Shown here: piece after piece, positions 44,465 through 53,380 of the stretch | Position numbering within the stretch: the first letter of the stretch is position 1 | Layout: each line of letters opens with the position of its first letter | Assembly: GCF_003568665.1 (NCBI RefSeq) | Contig: NZ_QXMH01000001.1 | Coordinates: forward strand, 2,600,084-2,664,083 | Direction of reading: 5' to 3' | From: Chitinophaga alhagiae | GTDB taxonomy: Bacteria; Bacteroidota; Bacteroidia; Chitinophagales; Chitinophagaceae | Length of the DNA: 64,000 nt | Notes under the pieces: generated by a model | The model's input: the letters and a program-made list of their open reading frames with translations, nothing else | Told to the model about the DNA's origin: nothing | Database searches by the model: none | Position numbers and translations under genes: made by a program

Positions 44465-45481
44465 ATGGGAACGACTCTCAAAATTGGTATTAACGGCTTC
44501 GGGCGTATCGGCCGCCTGGTATACCGCCAGATTTATAATATGCCCGGTATTGACGTTGTGGCTATCAATGACCTTACAAGCCCCGCCGTTTTAGCGCATC
44601 TGCTGAAATATGACTCCGCACAAGGTAGATTTGGACAGGAAGTGACGCACAGTGACAACTCCATCTCCGTAAACGGTGAGGAGGTGAAAATATATGCCCA
44701 GAAAGACCCTACCCAGATTCCCTGGAAGAACCACGACATTGACGTGGTAATTGAATGTACCGGGTTCTTTACTGACAAAACCAAGGCAGAAGCCCACATC
44801 ACCGCCGGCGCCAAGCGCGTGGTGATCTCGGCCCCCGCCACCGGTGACCTGAAAACCGTGGTATACAACGTAAACCACAACATCCTGGACGGCAGCGAAA
44901 CCGTTATTTCCTGCGCTTCCTGCACCACCAACTGCCTGGCTCCCATGGCCCAGGTGCTGAACGAAAAATTCGGCATCGTAACCGGCCTGATGACCACCAT
45001 TCACGCTTACACCAACGACCAGAACACCCTGGATGCGCCGCATCCCAAAGGTGACCTGCGCCGCGCCCGCGCCGCTGCCGCCAACATTGTGCCCAACAGC
45101 ACCGGCGCCGCCAAAGCCATTGGCCTGGTACTGCCCGAGCTGAAAGGCAAGCTGGACGGTAACGCCCAACGCGTACCCACCATCACCGGCTCCCTCACCG
45201 AGCTGACCACCATCCTCAGCAAGAAAGTAACTGTTGAAGAGGTGAACGCAGCCATGAAAGCCGCTTCCAACGAGTCTTTCGGTTATACTGAAGACGAAAT
45301 TGTAAGCTCAGACATCATCGGCATCAACTACGGCTCCCTGTTTGACGCCACTCAAACCAAGGTGATGACCCAGGGTGACCTCCAGATGGTGAAAACCGTG
45401 TCCTGGTACGATAACGAAATGAGCTACGTATCCCAGCTGGTACGTACCGTTAAACATTTTGCAGGTCTGATCAGCAAATAA
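44465..45481 (+). CDS. gapA: Glyceraldehyde-3-phosphate dehydrogenase, type I
   Basis: This 338-aa protein has the normal family length. The NAD-binding N-terminus [10 protein letters not shown] is at 8-17. The catalytic motif [12 protein letters not shown] carries Cys153, and T-I-H-A-Y-T follows near 180. It oxidises glyceraldehyde 3-phosphate to 1,3-bisphosphoglycerate in glycolysis. It lies 92 bases before pgk, the next enzyme of the pathway, with a terminator-like hairpin between them that may reduce but not abolish cotranscription. Composition returns to GC-rich here, in contrast to the island. Confidence 0.97.
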   Translation: MGTTLKIGINGFGRIGRLVYRQIYNMPGIDVVAINDLTSPAVLAHLLKYDSAQGRFGQEVTHSDNSISVNGEEVKIYAQKDPTQIPWKNHDIDVVIECTGFFTDKTKAEAHITAGAKRVVISAPATGDLKTVVYNVNHNILDGSETVISCASCTTNCLAPMAQVLNEKFGIVTGLMTTIHAYTNDQNTLDAPHPKGDLRRARAAAANIVPNSTGAAKAIGLVLPELKGKLDGNAQRVPTITGSLTELTTILSKKVTVEEVNAAMKAASNESFGYTEDEIVSSDIIGINYGSLFDATQTKVMTQGDLQMVKTVSWYDNEMSYVSQLVRTVKHFAGLISK

Positions 45482-45501
45482 GCGGATCTACAGATATTGC
45501 C

Positions 45502-45549
45502 AACCCTCCGTGAAACGCTGATCAGACAGCGCGCTCCGGAGGGTTTTTT
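45502..45549 (+). terminator. Terminator/attenuator between gapA and pgk
   Basis: AACCCTCCG (45502-45510) pairs with CGGAGGGTT (45537-45545), an inner CGCTG/AGCG pairing is possible, and a T6 tract follows. pgk starts 25 bases later. Confidence 0.75.
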
Positions 45550-45573
45550 CTTACAATTCCTAAATAATCATCA

Positions 45574-46770
<1,197 letters not shown>

Positions 46771-46786
46771 AAATACCTGCCAATAA

Positions 46787-46824
46787 AAAACGGGTGTGCC
46801 GGAATAACCGGTACACCCGTTTTG
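46787..46824. terminator. Bidirectional terminator between pgk and the M20 peptidase gene
   Basis: AAAACGGGTGTGCCGG (46787-46802) pairs with CCGGTACACCCGTTTT (46808-46823), one G-U, loop AATAA. It separates two convergent genes. Confidence 0.92.
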
Positions 46825-46842
46825 TTTATAGGACCAGGAACC

Positions 46843-48216
46843 TTATTTGCGGCTCATTTCAGCAAAATACTGGTGAAAGTAGGGGATGGTCTCAATACCC
46901 TTGTAAAAGTTCACCAGCTCATATTTTTCATTGGGAGAGTGCAGGTTGTCGCTGTCCAGTCCAAAGCCCATCAGCACGGTTTTCAGGCCCAGCACTTTCT
47001 CAAAGAGCGCCACAATGGGAATGCTGCCGCCCCCGCGTACGGGAATGGGATCTTTGCCGAATGTAGCGGAAATGGCTTTGCTGGCGGCTTTGAACGCCAC
47101 ATGATCCGTAGGCGTTACATAAGGTGAGCCGCCGTGGTGCGCGGTTACTGTTACCTTTACGGATTTGGGCGCAATTTTCTCAAAGTGCGCTTTGAACAGG
47201 TCTGATATTTTAACCCAGTCCTGGTTGGGCACCAGCCGCATGGAAATTTTGGCAAAGGCTTTGGCAGGCAGCACGGTTTTGGCGCCTTCCCCGGTGTAGC
47301 CGCCCCAGATGCCGTTCACTTCCAGCGTGGGGCGTATGCCTGTTCTTTCAATGGTAGTGTACCCTTTTTCGCCCCACAGCTCGTCTACGCCCAGGTCCGT
47401 TTTGTATTCCGCTTCATCAAACGGGGCCTTGTTCAGGTTTTCCCGCTCGGCAGCGCTCAGTTCCTGCACGCCGTCATAAAAACCGGGAATGGTAATGTGG
47501 TTGTTCTCATCGTGAAGGGAGGCGATCATTTTAGCCAGAATGGTAGCCGGGTTGGCCACGGCGCCGCCGTATACGCCGGAGTGGAGGTCCCGGTTGGGGC
47601 CGGTTACGGCTACTTCCATATAGGCCAGGCCGCGGAGGCCGGTGTCTATGGAGGGCGTGTCCATACTGATCATGGAGGTGTCCGAGATCAGTACCACGTC
47701 TGCTTTCAGGCGTTCTTTATTATCGTTCAGGAAAATGCCGAGGTTGTTGGAGCCCACTTCTTCCTCCCCTTCTATCATGAATTTGATGTTGCAGGGCAGG
47801 GTATTGGTTTTGATCATGGTCTCGAAGGCCTTCACATGCATGTAGAACTGCCCTTTGTCGTCAGCGGAGCCACGGGCATATATTTTACCGTCTTTGATCA
47901 CGGGCTCGAACGGGGGGCTGGTCCAGAGGTCAAGCGGGTCCGGCGGCTGCACGTCATAGTGGCCGTAGACCAGCACAGTAGGCAGGGAGGGATCAATAAT
48001 TTTGTCGCCATACACAATGGGGTGGCCGGCGGTGGGGCAAACCTCCACATTTTCGGCACCTGCTTCCACCAGCCTTTGTTTTACGGCTTCCGCGCAGCGC
48101 TTCGTATCATCGTTGTGCCGGGAGTCCGCACTCACGGAGGGGATCCTCAACAGGTCCAGCAATTCGTTCAGAAAACGGTCTTTATGCTGTGCCTGGTAAT
48201 CTTTCCAAACTTGCAT
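46843..48216 (-). CDS. M20-family metallopeptidase (carnosinase/CNDP-like dipeptidase)
   Basis: This 457-aa protein has no signal peptide. The metal-binding motifs are present: G-H-Y-D-V-Q-P with His86 and Asp88, S-A-D-D-K-G with Asp119, the catalytic and ligand glutamates I-E-G-E-E-E-V-G-S near 149-156, and L-H-S-P-N-E near the C-terminus. A dimerisation domain is inserted in the middle (about 195-360). It hydrolyses dipeptides or short peptides in the cytoplasm. The gene is alone and convergent with pgk. Confidence 0.92.
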   Translation of the reverse strand: MQVWKDYQAQHKDRFLNELLDLLRIPSVSADSRHNDDTKRCAEAVKQRLVEAGAENVEVCPTAGHPIVYGDKIIDPSLPTVLVYGHYDVQPPDPLDLWTSPPFEPVIKDGKIYARGSADDKGQFYMHVKAFETMIKTNTLPCNIKFMIEGEEEVGSNNLGIFLNDNKERLKADVVLISDTSMISMDTPSIDTGLRGLAYMEVAVTGPNRDLHSGVYGGAVANPATILAKMIASLHDENNHITIPGFYDGVQELSAAERENLNKAPFDEAEYKTDLGVDELWGEKGYTTIERTGIRPTLEVNGIWGGYTGEGAKTVLPAKAFAKISMRLVPNQDWVKISDLFKAHFEKIAPKSVKVTVTAHHGGSPYVTPTDHVAFKAASKAISATFGKDPIPVRGGGSIPIVALFEKVLGLKTVLMGFGLDSDNLHSPNEKYELVNFYKGIETIPYFHQYFAEMSRK

Positions 48217-48323
48217 GATTGAGCTATTAAACGTTCACAATGGACGCAATTTAAAGGAAAATGGAAGACTGCCGGTGAATTAAGGCAGAAAATTGATGAG
48301 GGGGGCGGGCGGTAGAACAATGG

Positions 48324-48350
48324 TCAGCCGCCGTTGTGTCACTCACTTCA
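48324..48350 (+). repeat. 27-bp intergenic repeat, copy A
   Basis: It is identical, in inverted orientation, to 57816-57842. Both copies are preceded by GGCGGT and contain CAGCCGCC, so a GC-rich hairpin precedes the conserved GTTGTGTCACTCACTTCA part. The family is not known to me. Confidence 0.75.
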
Positions 48351-48534
48351 GCGGCAGGGGGGCTATGGGCAGGCATTCTGAAGACGGGGGCGGTGTATAT
48401 GGGCGTGTTCCGGAAGGGGGGCCGCCAGCGGCGGCATAAAGCTGGCACATGGTATGGCCCGTTTTTCCGGCCAATTCACCCTCGCCTGTAAAGGCAACGC
48501 GGCAGCCTGCGCCATGCTTTGCACTCCCCAGCCA

Positions 48535-48566
48535 TAAAAAAACCGGCTGAAGCTACCTTCAGCCGG
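48535..48566 (-). terminator. Terminator of the response regulator gene
   Basis: A perfect 10-bp stem (48543-48552 with 48557-48566), a 4-base loop and a T8 tract on the minus strand. Confidence 0.92.
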
Positions 48567-48588
48567 CAAATATCTTGCATTCAGCCAG

Positions 48589-49053
48589 TTACGAGATCAG
48601 CTTCTGCCGCAGCAAAAATTCCAGCTTCTCGTTCACGTCCAGTAGCTTTTCCGTCAGCTCCCGGTTCTCCTTGCGCAGGGCGTATACTTCGTAAGCCTTT
48701 TCAATATTATGGCGCAGCTCTTCATCGTTCCAGGGCTTGGAAAAATATTTGTATACCTGGCCTTTGTTGATGGCGTCAATTACCGCGTTTATGTCCGCAT
48801 ACCCGGTCAGGAGTATCCGGATGGGCTCGGGGTATTTACCCAGGATGGATTCAAAAAACTCTATCCCTGTCATTTTCGGCATCCGTTGGTCCGAAATGAT
48901 GATGTGAAATGCATGCTCCTCCAGCAATTTGTACGCATCTTCCGCAGACTCGGCCGTTTGCACCGTATAGATCCTCCTGAAAGATGCCTTGAATGCATTC
49001 AGGTTATGTATTTCATCATCGATATAGAGGATGTGAATGTGTTGTGCACTCAT
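48589..49053 (-). CDS. Response regulator: receiver domain with coiled-coil tail
   Basis: This 154-aa protein has receiver residues Asp12-Asp13 (Y-I-D-D-E), phosphoacceptor Asp55 (I-S-D-Q-R-M-P), Thr83 (L-L-T-G-Y) and Lys106 (F-S-K-P-W). The S-D-Q-R-M-P and K-P-W-N-D pattern is that of receivers usually linked to HD-GYP or kinase domains. Here only a 35-residue heptad-like tail (R-K-E-N-R-E-L-T-E-K-L-L) follows, so it may dimerise and act by protein contact. I start at M-S-A-Q-H; the frame extends upstream without support. No kinase is adjacent. Confidence 0.88.
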   Translation of the reverse strand: MSAQHIHILYIDDEIHNLNAFKASFRRIYTVQTAESAEDAYKLLEEHAFHIIISDQRMPKMTGIEFFESILGKYPEPIRILLTGYADINAVIDAINKGQVYKYFSKPWNDEELRHNIEKAYEVYALRKENRELTEKLLDVNEKLEFLLRQKLIS

Positions 49054-49311
49054 TATAAACGCAGTAGAGTAATTGTAATATAATAAAAATAAATGAGTTG
49101 AGAAAAATGAAGTGCAGGCGGAAAAACCGCAGGCATTGCATTCCCCTTTAACGAAATTACCGGCCTTGCCCACACGAAATCAAGACCGGTCAAATCCGAA
49201 CCAAACATAGATATTTTTTGTTATTGGGTTCCCAACTTTTCGATGACCGCTATTACTTAATTGGTAACCGCTGGAAGTAACCAGTTTATCGCAATGGTAT
49301 TTAAACCTTGT

Positions 49312-49342
49312 TTTGCGCTTTCCGTTATTTCTTGTAGGTTTG
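49312..49342 (+). promoter_or_regulatory. Promoter of the lemA operon
   Basis: TTTG (49312-49315) and TAGGTTTG (49335-49342) match both consensus elements, spacer 19 bases. The lemA start codon lies 40 bases downstream. Confidence 0.75.
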
Positions 49343-49381
49343 AATATACCCTTTCCTAACTTTATTAAAAAAAGATAGAAT

Positions 49382-49960
49382 ATGAAAACTGGAATCATTG
49401 TGATCATTGTCCTGGTACTCCTGGGCTTTTTCGGTTGCAGCAAGTACAACGGGATGGCAACAAAAGACGAAGCGGTAAACAAAGCGTGGGGAAATGTGGA
49501 GACCCAATACCAGCGCAGGGCTGACCTGGTAGACAACCTGGTGAACACAGTGAAAGGATCTGCCAATTTTGAGCAGGAGACCCTTACAAAAGTAATAGAA
49601 GCGCGTTCAAAGGCGTCTTCCGTGCAGATCAACCCCGGAGAGCTTACACCTGAAAAAGTGGCACAGTTCCAGCAGGCGCAGGGCGAATTAAGCGGCGCGC
49701 TGAGCCGTTTGCTGGTAACGGTAGAAAAATACCCGGAGCTGCGTACTACGGAACAGTTCCAGACCCTTATGGCACAGCTGGAAGGTACAGAGAACCGTAT
49801 TGCCGTAAGCCGGAACGATTTCAACGGCGCCGTGAATGATTTCAACAGCACCATACGTACTTTCCCCAACAACCTGATTGCCGGCGTTGCCGGTTTCTCG
49901 GCCAGGGGCTACTTCAAGGCTGCCGAGGGCGCTGAAACAGCTCCCAAAGTACAATTCTAA
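49382..49960 (+). CDS. lemA: LemA-family protein
   Basis: This 192-aa protein has an N-terminal hydrophobic segment (about 4-19) ending in F-F-G-C-S, so it is either a membrane-anchored helix or a lipoprotein. It is followed by the LemA helical body: Q-Y-Q-R-R-A-D-L-V-D-N-L-V-N-T-V-K-G at 43-60, E-A-R-S-K-A, and F-N-x-x-I-R-T-F-P-N-N-L near 155-166. The biochemical role of LemA is not established. It is followed by two TPM-domain genes, an arrangement seen in many genomes, and has its own promoter. Confidence 0.92.
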   Translation: MKTGIIVIIVLVLLGFFGCSKYNGMATKDEAVNKAWGNVETQYQRRADLVDNLVNTVKGSANFEQETLTKVIEARSKASSVQINPGELTPEKVAQFQQAQGELSGALSRLLVTVEKYPELRTTEQFQTLMAQLEGTENRIAVSRNDFNGAVNDFNSTIRTFPNNLIAGVAGFSARGYFKAAEGAETAPKVQF

Positions 49961-49965
49961 GTCTG

Positions 49966-50021
49966 CTACGGACCAGGCAACGCCTGCCGCAACTGTTTGC
50001 GGCGCGTACCCTGGTCCGTAG
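49966..50021 (+). terminator. Long compound hairpin between lemA and the first TPM gene
   Basis: An outer 12-bp perfect stem (49966-49977 with 50010-50021) encloses an inner 7-bp stem (49986-49992 with 49997-50003). There is no T run. It may set differential expression or protect the lemA message rather than terminate. Confidence 0.5.
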
Positions 50022-50041
50022 TTCGTTAATATCATGCTTCC

Positions 50042-50497
50042 ATGGGCCTATTTTCATTCAGGAAAAAAGAACTCTTCACCGAAGAAGAGAAAAGCAGGTT
50101 GATACATGCCATCCGCCAGGCGGAGCGGCTTACATCCGGAGAGATCAGGCTGTTTGTGGAGAACCGCTGCGAATATGTAGACCCGATGGACCGGGCAAGG
50201 GAAGCGTTCCTGTCACTGGGCATGGACAAAACAAAGCAACGGAACGCCGTGCTGCTGTACATTGCCCTGCGTGACCACCAGTTCGCCATTCTGGGAGACC
50301 AGGGGATTCACGAAAAAGTAGGCGCGGATTTCTGGCAAAAGGAGGCCCTTCTGCTCAAACAACATTTTTCATCTAACAAGATCATTGAAGGCATAGAGGT
50401 ATGCGTGAAAGAGATCGGAGAATCCCTGTTACATTATTTCCCCTTTGAGGCCGGTGATGCCAATGAGCTGCCGGACGATATTGTGTTCGGGAGGTAG
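50042..50497 (+). CDS. TPM-domain protein (short, soluble)
   Basis: This 151-aa protein matches the TPM domain: the helical start with R-L-T-S-G-E-I-R-L-F-V-E, then R-N-A-V-L-L-Y-I-A-L-R-D-H-Q-F-A-I-L-G-D-Q-G-I-H near 75-100, and I-E-G-I-E-V-C-V-K-E-I-G. It has no signal peptide and no Gly-rich tail. The TPM fold occurs in a plant thylakoid acid phosphatase and in bacterial YgcG proteins; the function in bacteria is not settled. It is the second gene of the lemA cluster, 27 bases before the longer TPM gene. Confidence 0.87.
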   Translation: MGLFSFRKKELFTEEEKSRLIHAIRQAERLTSGEIRLFVENRCEYVDPMDRAREAFLSLGMDKTKQRNAVLLYIALRDHQFAILGDQGIHEKVGADFWQKEALLLKQHFSSNKIIEGIEVCVKEIGESLLHYFPFEAGDANELPDDIVFGR

Positions 50498-50524
50498 ATA
50501 CATTGATTCATAAGCAACAAACAA

Positions 50525-51349
50525 ATGAAGTTTTTCCGCTGGTTAATTTTATGGAGTGTCATACTGATCGGATGTAGTGCTATTGCGCAGGATTTTCCCG
50601 GCGGGAGAGATTTTCCCGCCAGGCCCAATCCTCCGCGGCTGGTGAACGACTACGCGCATGTGCTGTTGCAGTCTGAGACGAATGAGTTGGAAAGGAAGCT
50701 GGTGGCGTACGATGACAGTACCTCCTCACAAATTGCCATTGTACTGGTCAATACTACCGGGGAATATGATGATTTTGACTATGCGCTGCAGATCTTCCGG
50801 GATTGGGGCATTGGCCAGAAAAAGAAAAACAACGGGATACTGATATTTGCGGCCATCAAAGACCGGCGGGTGAGAATTATTACGGGAGACGGGCTGGAAG
50901 GTGCGGTACCCGACGCCATAGCCTGGGGCATTATTGACAAGATCATAAAACCGGCTTTCCGGGAAGAGCACTACTACCAGGGCCTGGATGCAGCGGCAGA
51001 CGCCCTGGTAAAAGCGGCAGCAGGTGAATATACAGGTGTTCCGCGCAGCAAGCCGGGCCCCGGCGGCGGCAACATATTGGGCATCATTATTATCATCATC
51101 ATCCTGCTGGTGCTGTTCGGACGCGGTGGTGGTGGCGGCGGGCGCGGCGGTGGCCGGGTGATCAGCCGCAGGGGAGACAGCGTGTTTGGCGGTATCCTGG
51201 GCGGCATCATAGGCAGCTCCCTGGGCCGCGGCGGCGGTGGTTTTGGCGGCGGCTTCGGTGGCGGCGGCGGTGGTGGCTTCGGCGGGGGCGGTTTTGGCGG
51301 TTTCGGCGGCGGCTCCAGCAGCGGCGGCGGCGCCGGCGGAAGCTGGTAA
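50525..51349 (+). CDS. YgcG-type TPM-domain protein with Gly-rich tail
   Basis: This 274-aa protein has a signal peptide (residues 1-22, with G-C-S-A-I-A-Q). The TPM domain spans about 35-165 (V-N-D-Y-A-H-V-L, I-A-I-V-L-V-N-T-T-G-E-Y, N-N-G-I-L-I-F-A-A, I-I-T-G-D-G-L-E-G). One transmembrane helix lies near 178-198 (I-L-G-I-I-I-I-I). The C-terminus is extremely rich in glycine with a few serines. The domain order is that of YgcG. A 66-bp tandem repeat begins 33 bases after the stop. Confidence 0.9.
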   Translation: MKFFRWLILWSVILIGCSAIAQDFPGGRDFPARPNPPRLVNDYAHVLLQSETNELERKLVAYDDSTSSQIAIVLVNTTGEYDDFDYALQIFRDWGIGQKKKNNGILIFAAIKDRRVRIITGDGLEGAVPDAIAWGIIDKIIKPAFREEHYYQGLDAAADALVKAAAGEYTGVPRSKPGPGGGNILGIIIIIIILLVLFGRGGGGGGRGGGRVISRRGDSVFGGILGGIIGSSLGRGGGGFGGGFGGGGGGGFGGGGFGGFGGGSSSGGGAGGSW

Positions 51350-51382
51350 ATACGCCGCTATACTTTGCCCGGAAGAACGTTC

Positions 51383-51580
51383 CCGCAAGGCAATGGCCAA
51401 GGCAGGCAATACTTTGCCACCGCGGCAATAAAGACACCGGCAACAGCTCCGCAAGGCAATGGCCAAGACAGGCAACACTTTGCCACCGCGGCAATAAAGA
51501 CACCGGCAACAGCTCCGCAAGGCAATGGCCAAGACAGGCAACACTTTATCACCACGGCAATAAAGACACCGGCAACAGCA
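51383..51580 (+). repeat. 66-bp tandem repeat, three units
   Basis: Units start at 51383, 51449 and 51515 with an exact period of 66. Units 1 and 2 are nearly identical and unit 3 has a few changes. Each unit contains GCAAGGCAATGGCC and short TTGCC/GGCAA inverted repeats. Since 66 is a multiple of three, all frames stay open through the array, but no credible start or family is visible, so it is treated as non-coding. Confidence 0.9.
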
Positions 51581-51650
51581 ATGACTCAGGCATATTTATT
51601 CGTGACCAGGCAAACGCCAAGCGCTGTTTGTCACTAATTCGGATGTACAA

Positions 51651-52592
51651 TTGCTCCTTCATGTATTAAACGGCGATGCCACCCGCGAGATCTTTGACCA
51701 TAGCGGTATTCCCGGGGAAAAGGTAATTTGGCGGGAAATGCTTTGCGAGGGTAAAACCCCGCCTGCTACCGATATGCAGCAATTCTTCAGGGAAAGGGCT
51801 GCATACCTGCAGCAGCAATATGGTATAGACAGTGACGCCTACCTGCGAGACCTGCCGGAAACCACCCAGCGCCTCAACAATGCCGCGGCGTATGAAGAAA
51901 TTGTGCTATGGTTCGAATTTGACCTGTTTTGCCAGGTAAACCTGCTGTTTGTATTGTACTACCTTCATCATCTTTCCATATCATTACCACCGGTCAGCAT
52001 TGTTCAGCTACAAGAGCACCCCGAGGTGCCGGATTTCCGGGGCATCGGCATGCTGAAACCGGAGCACCTGCGGCCCTTGTTCGAAAGCCGGGTGCGCCTG
52101 CAGGCGGAAGACTGGCAACTGGCCCTCCAGGCGCGCGAAGCCTATAGCGGCGCAGATCCCCTGGCGCTGGAAACACTGAGCCACCGTTCCACCAAACATC
52201 TTCCTTACCTGGGCAAAGCGCTGCAGGCCCACCTGCGGCGGCTGCCGGGCACCGTCAACGGGCTGAACGCGGTGGAGCATTTTTTCCTGGACCGCCTGGC
52301 ATTAGGCAAGCTCAGCGAAAGAGCGCTTTATTACCAGTTCTGGAACGAGCAGAAGATCTACGGCTTCGGGGATTTTCAGCTGGATATTTACATTCAGCGC
52401 CTGCAGCGCGCGGGCGTATTGCAGCGTGACAATGAAATGCTGAGCATCACCAGCCTTGGCCGCGAGGTGCTGAACAACGAAGAGAACTACCTCTCCTTTG
52501 CCTCGCAGCAAAACCTGTGGCTGGGCGGCATACCCCTTGACCAAACGCCCTGGCGTTGGGACGGGGATGAAAGCAAGGTAATTCATACCTGA
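51651..52592 (+). CDS. DUF1835 domain protein
   Basis: This 313-aa cytoplasmic protein begins with the DUF1835 pattern: L-H-V-L-N-G-D-A-T at 3-11, then P-G-E-K-V-I-W-R-E-M-L-C-E-G. A long helical body follows (E-E-I-V-L-W-F-E-F-D-L-F-C-Q). The C-terminal winged-helix-like region contains L-Q-R-A-G-V-L. Function is unknown. The start is uncertain: TTG at 51651 fits the domain boundary, CTG at 51624 is possible, and an ATG nearby is out of frame. The gene begins 70 bases after the tandem repeat. Confidence 0.8.
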   Translation: MLLHVLNGDATREIFDHSGIPGEKVIWREMLCEGKTPPATDMQQFFRERAAYLQQQYGIDSDAYLRDLPETTQRLNNAAAYEEIVLWFEFDLFCQVNLLFVLYYLHHLSISLPPVSIVQLQEHPEVPDFRGIGMLKPEHLRPLFESRVRLQAEDWQLALQAREAYSGADPLALETLSHRSTKHLPYLGKALQAHLRRLPGTVNGLNAVEHFFLDRLALGKLSERALYYQFWNEQKIYGFGDFQLDIYIQRLQRAGVLQRDNEMLSITSLGREVLNNEENYLSFASQQNLWLGGIPLDQTPWRWDGDESKVIHT

Positions 52593-52646
52593 CCCCAAGC
52601 AACCCCGTACTGCGTTCTCCCGTATACTCCCCTAAAGAAGAGCGCT

Positions 52647-53120
52647 ATGAAAAATTTACATCTCCTGGTATTTTTGGCCATGGGCATTTTTTGCCTGGCA
52701 GCCGTTTCCTGCAAAAAAGACAAGGACGAGCAGGATAACCTGTATACCGTTAAGAATGCGCCCATGAGCGGCGCGCAGGAAAACCCCGCGGTTACCACTA
52801 CCGGCACCGGCAGCTTTGATGCCAGTTACAACCCTGATTCAAAAGAGATGACCATCACTGTTCGCTGGTCAAACCTTTCCGGCAATGCCACGCTCATGCA
52901 TATTCATGGTCCCGCCGCCATAGGGGTGAATGCGGGCGTGCTGCAAAACTTTGCCACCCTGTTCGCATCCGCGCCGGCCGGCAGCTTTACCACCAGCTTT
53001 GTACTGAACGGCACTACGCAAACAGAGGCAGACCTGCTGGCGGGTAAATGGTATGTCAATATCCATACCGCCGCCAACCCGGGTGGGGAAATACGCGGGC
53101 AGATCGAGCTGACTTACTAG
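52647..53120 (+). CDS. CHRD-domain lipoprotein
   Basis: This 157-aa protein has a lipoprotein signal with Cys22 (A-V-S-C-K-K-D). The CHRD domain spans about 38-155, with M-S-G-A-Q-E-N-P, H-I-H-G-P-A, L-A-G-K-W-Y-V-N-I-H-T and N-P-G-G-E-I-R-G-Q. CHRD domains form beta-sandwiches named after chordin; their role in bacteria is unknown. It is anchored to a membrane, probably facing the periplasm or the surface. A terminator follows about 80 bases downstream. Confidence 0.92.
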   Translation: MKNLHLLVFLAMGIFCLAAVSCKKDKDEQDNLYTVKNAPMSGAQENPAVTTTGTGSFDASYNPDSKEMTITVRWSNLSGNATLMHIHGPAAIGVNAGVLQNFATLFASAPAGSFTTSFVLNGTTQTEADLLAGKWYVNIHTAANPGGEIRGQIELTY

Positions 53121-53150
53121 AAAATTCAATGCCTACTGAAGAGAATAACC

Positions 53151-53196
53151 GAAAAAGAAAATGCCGGTTACGCTTGCTGCTTTCGGTAACCGGCAT
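53151..53196 (-). terminator. Terminator for the minus-strand dipeptidase operon
   Basis: A perfect 11-bp stem (53161-53171 with 53186-53196) followed on the minus strand by a T-rich tract. It lies 185 bases beyond the M19 stop, so the transcript would have a long 3' tail. Confidence 0.65.
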
Positions 53197-53198
53197 AG

Positions 53199-53229
53199 AG
53201 GGCGGGCTTATCGGGGCCTGCCTTTTTTT
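53199..53229 (+). terminator. Terminator of the CHRD gene
   Basis: A 9-bp stem (53199-53207 with 53216-53224, two G-U pairs) with an 8-base loop and a T7 tract. It lies back to back with the minus-strand terminator. Confidence 0.75.
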
Positions 53230-53380
53230 ATTTTGCGCCTTGTAGGTAGGCAGGTCTGAAAGTTGGGCTGATACCGCCTTTATGACCGTGTTTTCTGTAG
53301 ATAGTGTTGCGGGCCCTACAGAAATGACAATGCATGCGTGTGTTGCCGGTAATAGGCGCCGTGGCCGCGAATGCAAGTGT

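Larger units (their letters stand above)
48217..48588. other. Gene-free region with one copy of a dispersed repeat
   Basis: No credible coding sequence; two overlapping minus-strand frames are Pro/Ala-rich and lack family features. It contains the 27-bp repeat copy at 48324 and the terminator of the response regulator gene at 48535. Confidence 0.55.

Noticed and set aside
48251..48569. Two small minus-strand frames between the M20 peptidase and the response regulator
   Set aside because: They are Pro/Ala-rich, overlap the dispersed repeat and a terminator, and have no domain.
50726..51544. 272-codon minus-strand frame across the YgcG-type gene and the tandem repeat
   Set aside because: It is an Ala/Thr-rich shadow of the Gly-rich coding strand and the 66-bp repeat.
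51365..51637. Plus-strand frame reading through the 66-bp repeat as a repetitive peptide
   Set aside because: All frames are open because the period is a multiple of three. There is no ribosome site, signal peptide or family match.
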